Part shown: piece after piece, positions 1-7,894 of the stretch
Layout of the letters: each line of letters opens with the position of its first letter
Numbering within the stretch: position 1 is the first letter of the stretch
DNA from: Caldithrix sp.
Lineage (GTDB): Bacteria; Zhuqueibacterota; Zhuqueibacteria; Oceanimicrobiales; Oceanimicrobiaceae
Direction: 5' to 3'
NCBI GenBank assembly: GCA_004356825.1
Contig: SMXC01000158.1
Location: forward strand, 1 to 42,956
DNA length: 42,956 nt
Translations under genes and position numbers: made by a program
Notes under the pieces: generated by a model
Database searches by the model: none
Told to the model about the DNA's origin: nothing
The model's input: the letters and a program-made list of their open reading frames with translations, nothing else

Positions 1-817
1 AGTAGTTTTGAAACGTCTCGCCAACTTCTTCAGCTTCATTCTTGCGCATGAGACCGGTGTCAACGAAAACGCAGTGCAGTCTGTCACCGATTGCTTTATA
101 CACCAGCGCCGCCGCAACTGCGGAATCCACACCGCCGCTCAGGCCACAAATGGTTTTACCGTTGCCGATCTTTTCACGAATTTCAACAACCGTGTTTTCC
201 GCAAACGAGCCGGGCGTCCAGGATTTTTCACACTTACAGATTTCATAAACAAAATTTCCAAGTATCTTTTTGCCTTCAACGGTGTGGGTGACTTCCGGAT
301 GAAATTGCACGCAGTAAAGTTTTCGTTCTTTGTTAGCGAATGCTGCGTAAGCCGAGTTCTCAGTGGAGCCAAGGGTCGTAAAACCGGAGGGGAGTTGATG
401 TAAAGCATCGCCGTGACTCATCCAAACCTTGGAAACCTTATTGACATTCTTGAAAAGTCCGGCTGGCTGATCGATTTTAAGTTCGGCCAAACCGAATTCG
501 CGTTTTCTAACACCGCCTGCTATTTCACCGGCGAAGAAATGGGAGATCACTTGCAGACCGTAGCAGATTCCTAAAACCGGAATATCGAGATCGAAAATAT
601 TCTTGTCGGGCACCGGAGCATTTTCTTCATAAACCGATTCCGGGCCGCCGGACAAAATGAGCCCTTTCGGCTGCAACTTTTTAATCTCATGAACTGAAAT
701 GTTAAAAGGCTTAATTTCAGAATAAACACCCAACTCGCGGACTTTGCGTGAGATCAGTTGTGTGTATTGAGCGCCAAAATCAAGGATTAGAATGAAACCA
801 TGTGGGTGGATTTTCAT
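1..817 (-). CDS. guaA: GMP synthase (glutamine-hydrolysing), 3' part cut by window edge
   Basis: GMP synthase converts XMP to GMP in the cytoplasm, using ammonia from glutamine. About 272 residues are visible. The N-terminal class I amidotransferase has the nucleophile motif GICYGLQ and the HPE of the triad in the phrase VQFHPEV. The start of the ATP-pyrophosphatase domain follows, with P-loop SGGVDSA. The open frame runs off base 1, so the rest of the synthetase and the dimerisation domain are missing only because of the window. The ATG at 817 lies one base after the surE stop (TAA at 819-821), so it is the last visible gene of the tsaE-to-guaA operon. The N-terminus carries a few extra residues (MKIHPHG) before the usual ILILDFGAQY. 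Confidence 0.97.
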   Translation of the reverse strand, partial: MKIHPHGFILILDFGAQYTQLISRKVRELGVYSEIKPFNISVHEIKKLQPKGLILSGGPESVYEENAPVPDKNIFDLDIPVLGICYGLQVISHFFAGEIAGGVRKREFGLAELKIDQPAGLFKNVNKVSKVWMSHGDALHQLPSGFTTLGSTENSAYAAFANKERKLYCVQFHPEVTHTVEGKKILGNFVYEICKCEKSWTPGSFAENTVVEIREKIGNGKTICGLSGGVDSAVAAALVYKAIGDRLHCVFVDTGLMRKNEAEEVGETFQNY

Positions 818-818
818 T

Positions 819-1598
819 TTACGGAGTTATCTTCCACGACTTTAACTCATCGAGATATTCGTAGTTGGTCAAATCGTAGTGCAGGGGGGTGATTGAGACT
901 CTTTTATTTAAAATAGCATTATCGTCGACGTCGACGTCGCTGTCATCTTCAAGTTGTACTTTTTTTCCGGTTAACCAGTAGTAGACCCGGTTTTGCGGAT
1001 CGACTCTTTTATCGAAATGCTCGTGATAATTTGACCGGCCCTGTCGGGTAATTTTAATCTCTTCAATTTCCTCTTCTTTGGCTGGCGGCACATTCACATT
1101 CAGCAGAGTGCCTTTCGGCAATCCGCGCTCTAAAATATTTTCCGACAATTTTCTGGCAAATTTGGCAGCATAGCTGAAATCGGGATCTTCAAAAGTGGTG
1201 AGTGAAACCGCAAAAGCGGGGATTCCTAAAATGGTGCCTTCGGTAGCCGCTGAAACGGTGCCGGAATAAATTGCATTGATTCCTGTATTCGACCCCAGGT
1301 TAATTCCCGAAACAACCAAATCCGGTTTTTCATCTAACAGTGCCCAGTAAGCGATTTTCACGCAGTCAGCGGGGGTGCCGTTGACTGCGTAGCCAAAAAA
1401 CTCGCCATTCTTCTTGAAATCCCAAACCCGTAACGGATCGGAAAGGGTGATGGCGTGTCCGACAGCGCTTTTCTCAGCATCCGGGGCAACTACAGTGACA
1501 TCGCCAATTGACTTCATTCCTTCGTACAAAGCAGCCAGTCCCGGGGCGTTGATTCCGTCGTCGTTGCAGAGGAGAATCCTGGGTTTATTTTTGGCCAT
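819..1598 (-). CDS. surE: 5'/3'-nucleotidase SurE
   Basis: SurE is a metal-dependent nucleoside monophosphate phosphatase. The 259-residue length is normal. The N-terminal metal-binding motif ILLCNDDGINAPG (residues about 9-21) carries the Asp-Asp pair, SAVGHAIT is the family serine loop, and VSGINLGSNTG is the Asn-containing active-site segment. A short acidic insert (DDSDVDVDD, near residue 220) is coded by a GTCGAC-rich repeat around 925-945, just before the conserved VSITPL strand. The start codon overlaps the accD stop by one base, so translational coupling is likely. Confidence 0.96.
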   Translation of the reverse strand: MAKNKPRILLCNDDGINAPGLAALYEGMKSIGDVTVVAPDAEKSAVGHAITLSDPLRVWDFKKNGEFFGYAVNGTPADCVKIAYWALLDEKPDLVVSGINLGSNTGINAIYSGTVSAATEGTILGIPAFAVSLTTFEDPDFSYAAKFARKLSENILERGLPKGTLLNVNVPPAKEEEIEEIKITRQGRSNYHEHFDKRVDPQNRVYYWLTGKKVQLEDDSDVDVDDNAILNKRVSITPLHYDLTNYEYLDELKSWKITP

Positions 1599-2545
1599 TA
1601 ATTCTTAGCCGCCTCGTCGTCTACGGTTCCGGCCTTGACTTCTGGTGTACCTTTAATATCCTCTACATTCTCTGCAGGCAATTCGCCATTTTCAGAATCC
1701 GTAATTTCGGTGTCGGTTGCAAACTCCAGAATCTCTTTTAATGTCGCTTTCATCTCATCTCTACTGATCACCGCATCTAAAAAACCGTGCTTAAGCTGAA
1801 ATTCTGACCGCTGAAATCCATCCGGTAGATCCTGGCCAATTGTTTGTTTAATCACACGCGGTCCGGCAAATCCAATTAAAGCGCCGGGCTCAGCTAAAAT
1901 AATATCGCCCAGCATGGCATAACTCGCCGTGACCCCGCCGGTTGTTGGATCGGTCAAAATAGAAATGTAAAGCAGACCCGCATTGGACAATTTGGCAAGG
2001 AGGGCAGAGGTCTTGGCCATCTGCATGAGAGAAAGCACGCTCTCCATCATGCGGGCACCTCCGGAAGCCGAAATAATGATCAGGGGCAGTTTGCGCGCAA
2101 TAGCCTGTTTAATAGCACGTGCCAATTTTTCGCCAACCACCGAGCCCATGCTCCCGCCAATAAACTTAAAATCCATGATGCTGAACACCACTGAATTGCC
2201 ATGGATTTTTCCGAGACCCGTTCGAACCGCATCATGGCTACCTGTCTTTTTTTCATAATCCTTAATCTGGTCAGAATATTTTTTCTTACCTTTAAATTTC
2301 AGGAAATCAACGGATGAAATATGGGTATTGAATTCCTCAAATTTATTATCATCTAAAAGGTGTTTGACATAATCCGAACTTTTGATTCTGAAATGGAATT
2401 GGCAGTTCGTACAAACATAAAAGTTTTTTTCTAATTCGGGTTTATAAATGATTTCCGAGCAACCGTCGCATTTAACCCAGAGATCCGGAATTTCCTTTTT
2501 CTTCTGTGGTTTTAGGCCCTCTTTTGCCCGTTTGAACCAATCCAT
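1598..2545 (-). CDS. accD: acetyl-CoA carboxylase carboxyltransferase beta subunit
   Basis: AccD is the beta subunit of the carboxyltransferase that makes malonyl-CoA for fatty acid synthesis; it pairs with AccA, which is not in this window. The 315 residues open with a C4 zinc ribbon (Cys26, Cys29, Cys45, Cys48). The crotonase-fold core follows, with SASGGARM and the glycine-rich LTDPTTGGVTASYA. After about residue 280 there is an acidic tail that the family core does not need. accD sits between rimI and surE in one minus-strand operon, 4 bases after rimI. Confidence 0.97.
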   Translation of the reverse strand: MDWFKRAKEGLKPQKKKEIPDLWVKCDGCSEIIYKPELEKNFYVCTNCQFHFRIKSSDYVKHLLDDNKFEEFNTHISSVDFLKFKGKKKYSDQIKDYEKKTGSHDAVRTGLGKIHGNSVVFSIMDFKFIGGSMGSVVGEKLARAIKQAIARKLPLIIISASGGARMMESVLSLMQMAKTSALLAKLSNAGLLYISILTDPTTGGVTASYAMLGDIILAEPGALIGFAGPRVIKQTIGQDLPDGFQRSEFQLKHGFLDAVISRDEMKATLKEILEFATDTEITDSENGELPAENVEDIKGTPEVKAGTVDDEAAKN

Positions 2546-2549
2546 ATGA

Positions 2550-3056
2550 CTAACCCCTCCTTAAAAAGATACTCATCAAAATTGCATCTTCTTTCTCTTT
2601 TGAATAATAATTTTTTCGCACGCCGATGACTTCGAATCCGTATTTAAGATACATATTCCGGGCAGCCACGTTTGATCGGCGGGTTTCCAAATGCCCCTCT
2701 TGAATCTTTTTTAATCTCCAATCATTAATTAAGTAGTTCAGCAGTGAACTGCCAATCTGTTTTCCACGGTAATTTTTATCAATAGCGAAATCCAGCAAAT
2801 GCGCTTCGGTATCCACGCGCCAATAAATTGCATATCCGATAATCGAGCGATCCTTTTCGACAACATAAGCAAATGAAAGCGAATTTTCAAGAACTTCGTA
2901 CTCAATATTATTTTGCGAGCGGATATCCGGGAATGCCTGTTTTTCTAATTCACACACTCTTTCCAAATCGCCAACCTGCATTTCACGGATGTTTATACCA
3001 AGCGTTTCAGAATTAGAACTCGGTTTTTGTACTAATGTAAACTCACCGCTCAGCAT
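2550..3056 (-). CDS. rimI: ribosomal protein S18-alanine N-acetyltransferase RimI
   Basis: A GNAT-fold acetyltransferase, 168 residues. The acetyl-CoA binding loop is RGKQIGSSLL (about residues 92-101). The conserved GNAT features near the end are ARNMYLKYGFE and YYSKEKEDAILM, the latter typical of RimI. It overlaps the end of tsaB by 14 bases; rimI with tsaB and tsaE is a very common bacterial cluster. The first ~18 residues before INIREM are not part of the fold, so a slightly later start is possible. Substrate is inferred from family and context. Confidence 0.9.
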   Translation of the reverse strand: MLSGEFTLVQKPSSNSETLGINIREMQVGDLERVCELEKQAFPDIRSQNNIEYEVLENSLSFAYVVEKDRSIIGYAIYWRVDTEAHLLDFAIDKNYRGKQIGSSLLNYLINDWRLKKIQEGHLETRRSNVAARNMYLKYGFEVIGVRKNYYSKEKEDAILMSIFLRRG

Positions 3057-3723
3057 AATAAATTTTTCTTTTGGGTCTGAAATCCTTTAAATAAAATGGC
3101 TCTGCAGCTTCGGAGTTTTCGATTTCGTTCGCTTGGAATTTCTTAAATCCTAACCCGGCTATGGTGAGTGGTTTTAATAATGAATACTCCGGAGGCACTG
3201 TCACAGTTTCTTTATTAACTGCATAGGAAACTAAATCTGGCGGATTCGAAACGACCAGAATTTTACTGTTTAATTTTTCAGGCAATTTCTCCAAATGGAT
3301 AATTTCATATTCGGAACATCGCTTAAAGTTATTTAAAAAATTTTCATAAAGAGCAAAATAAACTTCTTTTTCCCGGGCTTTGATCACCGCGCAAATTTTA
3401 CCAACAAAGTTTGGCGCACCAAAAGCCAAAGCATCCAGGGTGTTGACGCCAACAATCGGAATGCCAAGTGAAAACGACAACCCTTTGCTGACTGAAATTC
3501 CAATTCGCAGGCCCGTAAAAGATCCGGGTCCTTTGGAAAAAACGATCCCTTCTAAATCTCTCAATTGCCAACCGATATCCCCAAGTAACTGCTGAATGGT
3601 AGAAACAAGCTTCTCGTTGTGAACGTTCTTCTGATTTAAGCGGTAATCGACAACAAGTTGAGCATCTTCAGTTAAAGCGACCCCGCAGATTTCAGTGGCT
3701 GTGTCGATGGTTAGAAGTTTCAT
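3043..3723 (-). CDS. tsaB: tRNA threonylcarbamoyladenosine biosynthesis protein TsaB
   Basis: TsaB is the inactive ASKHA-fold partner of TsaD in the synthesis of t6A37 in tRNAs that read ANN codons. The 226 residues start with the family signature LLTIDTATEICGVAL. FSKGPGSFTGLRIG lies at about residues 63-76 and the phrase VGVNTLDALA follows. It overlaps tsaE by 4 bases (ATGA type) and rimI by 14. TsaD and TsaC are not in the window. Confidence 0.95.
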   Translation of the reverse strand: MKLLTIDTATEICGVALTEDAQLVVDYRLNQKNVHNEKLVSTIQQLLGDIGWQLRDLEGIVFSKGPGSFTGLRIGISVSKGLSFSLGIPIVGVNTLDALAFGAPNFVGKICAVIKAREKEVYFALYENFLNNFKRCSEYEIIHLEKLPEKLNSKILVVSNPPDLVSYAVNKETVTVPPEYSLLKPLTIAGLGFKKFQANEIENSEAAEPFYLKDFRPKRKIYYAER

Positions 3724-4181
3724 GGCCGGGTAACTTTAATTTGCCGGCTGTTCTGCAAACCTTTTTCGAAACAATTGATTAAGTGAATTTCTATCCTGCT
3801 TTCCGGCAATAAATCCTGAATTTTCTCTGCCCATTCGATCAGGCAGATGCCCTCACCATAGAAATACTCATCGCATCCAACTTCCCAAACTTCATGCGAA
3901 TTCACGATTCGGTAAAAGTCAAAGTGGTAAACCGGCAACCTTCCTGAGTATTCATGAATTAGAGTAAACGTCGGGCTGGTAATGTCTGCTTCAACTTCCA
4001 GGCCCTTACAAATCCCCTTAATCAAAGTTGTTTTGCCGCTGCCTAGGTCACCGGAAAATGCCAGTACATCGCCCTGCTTTAATTGCTGCGCCAGTTTGTG
4101 ACCAAATTGCTCGGTTTCTTCGGCACTGTTGGTGGTGATGACTTTTTCTTCACTAATCTCCAATAAATCTGCGTTTTGCAT
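3720..4181 (-). CDS. tsaE: tRNA threonylcarbamoyladenosine biosynthesis ATPase TsaE
   Basis: TsaE is the P-loop ATPase of the TsaB-TsaD-TsaE complex. It has 153 residues with Walker A GDLGSGKTTLIKGI (about residues 44-57), the family motif SPTFTLIHEY and the HFDFYR Walker-B-like strand. It is the first gene of the minus-strand operon ending in guaA. I see no convincing promoter in the sequence just above its ATG. Confidence 0.95.
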   Translation of the reverse strand: MQNADLLEISEEKVITTNSAEETEQFGHKLAQQLKQGDVLAFSGDLGSGKTTLIKGICKGLEVEADITSPTFTLIHEYSGRLPVYHFDFYRIVNSHEVWEVGCDEYFYGEGICLIEWAEKIQDLLPESRIEIHLINCFEKGLQNSRQIKVTRP

Positions 4182-4524
4182 GCTACCTTAAAATCTCACC
4201 CTTCGGCGAAAGTTACCCTAAGATCAGGGTTCGACTCCGCTCACCATGAAGGAGCTTTCGTGTTACCTTCATCCCGAACTCGTATTACCTTCATGCTGAG
4301 ACATTATGTTAAAAAGTAATTTAAAAGACAGCATCCTTTCTTATATTCAGAGAATCACAAACATTACCTCTACAGAGAAAGGAGCTGTCATGAGAGAAAT
4401 TCAGCGAACAGATTTTAGTAATCAACTCTAATGTAAGAATGTAAAGACTGTCTTATGTAAATAATCCTTGACTTTTTATATAACAGCGGAGTCGAAGCAT
4501 AAATGCCCAATGATCATTCACAAC
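4182..4524. repeat. gene-free stretch with a 12-bp inverted repeat pair (MITE-like)
   Basis: This 343-base gap between tsaE and porX holds perfect 12-base inverted repeats: TTCGACTCCGCT at 4230-4241 and AGCGGAGTCGAA at 4485-4496, bounding 267 bp. The inside contains a 13-codon open frame at 4390-4431 preceded by GGAG at a 5-base spacing (peptide MREIQRTDFSNQL), and repeated ACCTTCATcc phrases at 4260-4300. No transposase or tRNA is seen. A non-autonomous element or dispersed intergenic repeat is the simplest reading; whether the tiny frame is translated is unknown. Confidence 0.45.
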
Positions 4525-6090
4525 CTACACACTCTTCGGCTCCAAGGTCACGACCGGCAAAATCATTTCCTCCATTGAAACACCGCCGTGCTGCAAACTA
4601 TCCCGGTAATGATTCAAATAATAGTGATAGTTGGTCGGATAAACAAAATAATAATCTTCCTTTGCGATCAAATAATTTGAGTTAATACCTCTTGACGGCA
4701 ATTTATAGACCGCCGGATCCTTTACAATAATCGCTTGTTTTGGATCAGCTTTGACATTCCTGCCAAATTTATAGCGGAGATTCTTTGACGTCTCGCGGTC
4801 TCCCTTAACTTTGGCGCCACGCATGCCTCGAATGCTGCCGTGATCTGTGGTAATTATAACCGTATTATTCCGCCTGGCAAGCTCCTTGATAATTTGAAAT
4901 ATATACGAATGTTCGAACCAGGACTTCGTTAACGAGCGGTAAGCCGACTCATCAGGCGTTATTTCGCGCAGGACTTCCGATTCGCTTCGGCTGTGGGCCA
5001 AAATATCCACAAAATTTACAACGATTGCCAATAACGGAATATTTGAGTAAGAGGCAATTTTATTAACGGTATTCCGGGCCTCCTTGATATCGATGATTTT
5101 AACATATTTTGAAGCCGGTCTTAAATCGATTCCCAAATCCTTCAATTTTAAATCCAGCAACTGATGCTCGAATCGATTTAAACTCCGGTCATCATCATCG
5201 CCTTGCTTCCAAAGTTCGGGGTGCCGTTCTTCAATCTCGCTAGGGAAAAGCCCACTAAAAATTGCATTTCTTGAAAAGGGAGTTGCAGTGGGCAGAATGG
5301 AGAAATAGAAGTCCTTTTTTATATTAAAATAAGGATGGAGCAACGGTTCGATTGCAAACCACTGGTCCATTCGCAGGTTATCGATCACCAAAAAGACAAC
5401 TTTATGATTCTCTCGTAAAAGAGGCGCCAGATACTTTTCTACCAGATCCGGCGAAAAAATCGGCGGATCCTCGTGGTTGTGGAGCCAGAGAGGATAATTC
5501 TTCTCGACAAATTTTGCAAATTCAACATTACAATCACGCCTTTGATCCCGTAAAGTCTGTTTGAGCCCCAAATCCCGGTGCTGATCGGTTTCAACCTCCC
5601 ACTCGGAAAGCCGGGTTTGAATTTTTATCCAATCCCGCCAATCAAGAGGACCCAAAAGAGATTGTGAAATTTCGTTGAACTCGGAAACGTAATCTCTAGA
5701 AATGCGTTCGCCGGTAATTTTTTTGCTTTCCAGAATTCTTTTACAAGTCAAAAGTACTTGGCTGGGATTCACCGGTTTGGTCAAATAATCATCGATTTTA
5801 CTGCCAATGGCATCTTCCATGAGTGACTCTTCTTCGCTCTTGGTGACCATCACCACCGGCAAGAAAGGATGGCTCTCTTTAATTTCCGCCAGAGCCGTCA
5901 AACCATCTTTGCCGGGCATCATTTCATCCAGCAACACCATGTCAAAATTTTGTTGGGAGATCAGTGCGATGGCGTCATCGGCATTGGTGACCTTCTCGAC
6001 CACGTATCCTCTTTCCTCTAAAAAAATTATATGAGAACGCAGCAGTTCAATTTCATCATCGACCCAGAGTATTTTGCCTTTTGTCATCAT
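4525..6090 (-). CDS. porX: PorX-type response regulator with PglZ domain
   Basis: A 521-residue two-domain protein. The N-terminal receiver domain (about 1-125) has the acidic pair in WVDDE, the phospho-acceptor Asp55 in VLLDEMMPG and the LTKPVNP lysine loop. The C-terminal alkaline-phosphatase-like PglZ domain (about 220-515) includes VIDNLRMDQW and the metal-site phrase TTDHGS. In Porphyromonas this architecture is PorX, which regulates type IX secretion with the kinase PorY and is reported to act as a nucleotide phosphodiesterase. Neither PorY nor secretion genes are in the window, so the regulatory target here is inferred. Two adjacent ATGs could serve as start. Confidence 0.88.
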   Translation of the reverse strand: MMTKGKILWVDDEIELLRSHIIFLEERGYVVEKVTNADDAIALISQQNFDMVLLDEMMPGKDGLTALAEIKESHPFLPVVMVTKSEEESLMEDAIGSKIDDYLTKPVNPSQVLLTCKRILESKKITGERISRDYVSEFNEISQSLLGPLDWRDWIKIQTRLSEWEVETDQHRDLGLKQTLRDQRRDCNVEFAKFVEKNYPLWLHNHEDPPIFSPDLVEKYLAPLLRENHKVVFLVIDNLRMDQWFAIEPLLHPYFNIKKDFYFSILPTATPFSRNAIFSGLFPSEIEERHPELWKQGDDDDRSLNRFEHQLLDLKLKDLGIDLRPASKYVKIIDIKEARNTVNKIASYSNIPLLAIVVNFVDILAHSRSESEVLREITPDESAYRSLTKSWFEHSYIFQIIKELARRNNTVIITTDHGSIRGMRGAKVKGDRETSKNLRYKFGRNVKADPKQAIIVKDPAVYKLPSRGINSNYLIAKEDYYFVYPTNYHYYLNHYRDSLQHGGVSMEEMILPVVTLEPKSV

Positions 6091-6186
6091 TTAATCATTT
6101 AAATGGAAACCTGTTTGTCAAAATAAAGAAACTTAAAATAATGATAATTTGGGTGATCCGCAAGGAGAAATAGAAAAGCCGCGAAA

Positions 6187-6220
6187 TAGAAAAGCCAGAC
6201 CAACTTTGATTGATCCGGCT
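6187..6220 (-). terminator. rho-independent terminator after the serine hydrolase gene
   Basis: Read on the minus strand, AGCCGGATCAA pairs with TTGGTCTGGCT (two G-U pairs, arms 6210-6220 and 6193-6203, loop of 6), followed by TTTTCTATTT. It lies 30 bases past the stop at 6250, where a terminator would be expected. Confidence 0.7.
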
Positions 6221-6249
6221 CTTTGCTAAATTTTCAGGCTGCCAAAAAA

Positions 6250-7745
6250 TTACTCTTTCTGCGCCAGTTTTTGTAACTCCTGCAATTTGGCCATCGCACT
6301 CTTCTTTAAACCTTCTTTCCTTTGCTCATTAAGACCCGGATCATTTGGAATCATTTCCAATGTCTTGTTATAATATTTGAGGGCAAGAGCAGTTTCATCG
6401 TTCACCATGTAAGCTTCAGCCAGACTATCATATGTGTTTGCAGATTGTGGATTGGCGGCAACATTTATTTTGAACATCTCTATCGCTTCAGGCAATTTTT
6501 TAAGGTTGATAAGCTGATAACCAACGCGGTTAAAACTGCCTTCGCTCAGATTGTACTCATCTGAACGATTTTCTTTTATATCTTTATAAAGTTCCAGTCC
6601 TGATTGAATATCAGCATCCAGCATCTTTTTTGCCACGGCTTCAGCGCCCGGCTTTTTTAGTGGCTCGACCGGCTGGTCGTATAAAATCGCTGCGATATTT
6701 CTGGTTATTTGATTAATACTGGCGCCCGGGGAATTCCTCAAGATAACAATCAAATGCTGATCATCTACGAATCGGGCAATTCTCGTGTTAAATCCGTGAA
6801 TGCCGCCATTGTGAGAAATGAGAGTCGCTCCTCTTTCTTTTCCTTCCATAGGAAAGCTATCTATAACCCACCCATAGCCATACTTACCCAAATAGGGTGT
6901 AAACATCTTCTCTTTGGTTTCTTTAGAAATCAATTTGTCGGTATAAAGTGCCTGATCCCATAAATATAAATCTTCGACCGTCGAGTAAAGAGACCCGGCG
7001 GCGAACGGTGTCATCATTTCGAGAAAAGGAGCATTCTGAAATGCAACCAGAGTTTTATTATAGCCTGCTGCACGATTTTTTATAATAGGTTGATGACGAT
7101 CATAGCCGGAGTTTAACATGTTTAAAGGCTCAAATATTTTCTCGCTAAGTAAATCTTCGTAAGTCTCGCTGGTGACGCTTTCAATTACCGCCCCAAGCAG
7201 AAAATAGCCGGAATTGTTGTAGACAAATTTTGTCCCCGGCTCAAATTCCAAATCACCGCTGCAAAACTTTTTCACAAATTCTTCAACAGGGTAAAAATTT
7301 CTGATTTCGTTTTGCATGAATCCCGGTAAACCTGTGTAGCTTGGAATGCCGGAAGTGTGGTTCAGCAGTTGGTGAATCGTCACTTGTTCGCCGACATCTT
7401 TGCGATAGTAAGGTAAATAATCGAAAAGTTTCCCTTCTAATTTCAGCTTGCCTTCCTCAACTAACTGTAAGACCAACATTGCAGTGAATTGCTTGGTAAC
7501 AGAAGCCAATCGAAATTTAGTGTCCGGTTGATTTGAAATTTCCCACTCAAAATTAGCAAACCCAAACCCCTTTTTATAAACCACTTTCCCATTTTCTGCC
7601 ACCAACACTGAACCGTTCAGCTGACTGTACTCATGGTATTTATTTAACAGCTCATCAATTTTTTTGCCTTGTCGTTTGCATAAATCGGCAGGGCAAAGAA
7701 AGACAAACATAAGATAATTGCGATAACTTTAAATTGAATTTTCAT
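6250..7745 (-). CDS. secreted class C beta-lactamase-like serine hydrolase with TPR tail; apparent frameshift at the signal peptide
   Basis: The main frame (6250-7710) codes a beta-lactamase/DD-peptidase-fold hydrolase. It has the nucleophile SVTK (residue 70 of that frame), tyrosine motif YNNSGY and the third motif HNGG, followed by two tetratricopeptide-like repeats near 385-480. Its own first 17 residues look like no signal. A better start is the ATG at 7745 with SD-like GGCGGAG 7 bases upstream. It codes a clean signal peptide (MKIQFKVIAIILCLSFFALP, then IYA) in the next frame. The two frames join if the A7 run (minus strand, 7659-7665) had eight A's. The intact product would have 498 residues and be exported. 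Substrate is unknown; families of this kind include esterases and peptidases as well as true beta-lactamases. Confidence 0.85.
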
Positions 7746-7825
7746 GATTAAACTCCGCCTGTTGGAAACTAACAAATTATGTGCAAAATGATTTCAAATG
7801 AACGGCCGGGACGCTATTCGAGAAA

Positions 7826-7861
7826 TTAAAAAGCCAATAAGTGGATATTCACTTATTGGCT
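7826..7861 (-). terminator. strong rho-independent terminator of the four-domain secreted protein gene
   Basis: A perfect 12-bp stem (AGCCAATAAGTG at 7832-7843 and CACTTATTGGCT at 7850-7861, loop of 6) is followed on the minus strand by TTTTTAATTT. It lies 34 bases past the stop at 7895. Confidence 0.9.
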
Positions 7862-7894
7862 CTAATAATTTCAAGGTTTGATCGATTCTTATTT

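Noticed and set aside
8-403. Open frames on the plus strand over guaA
   Set aside because: They are shadows of the minus-strand GMP synthase, whose motifs (GICYGLQ, HPE, SGGVDSA) are unmistakable.
4525-6090. PglZ domain as sign of a BREX or Pgl phage-defence system
   Set aside because: The domain is joined to a receiver domain, the PorX layout, and no BREX genes (brxC, pglX, brxL) are present.
6250-7745. Antibiotic-resistance beta-lactamase
   Set aside because: The fold is shared with many esterases and peptidases; the TPR tail and lack of close motif context do not support resistance.
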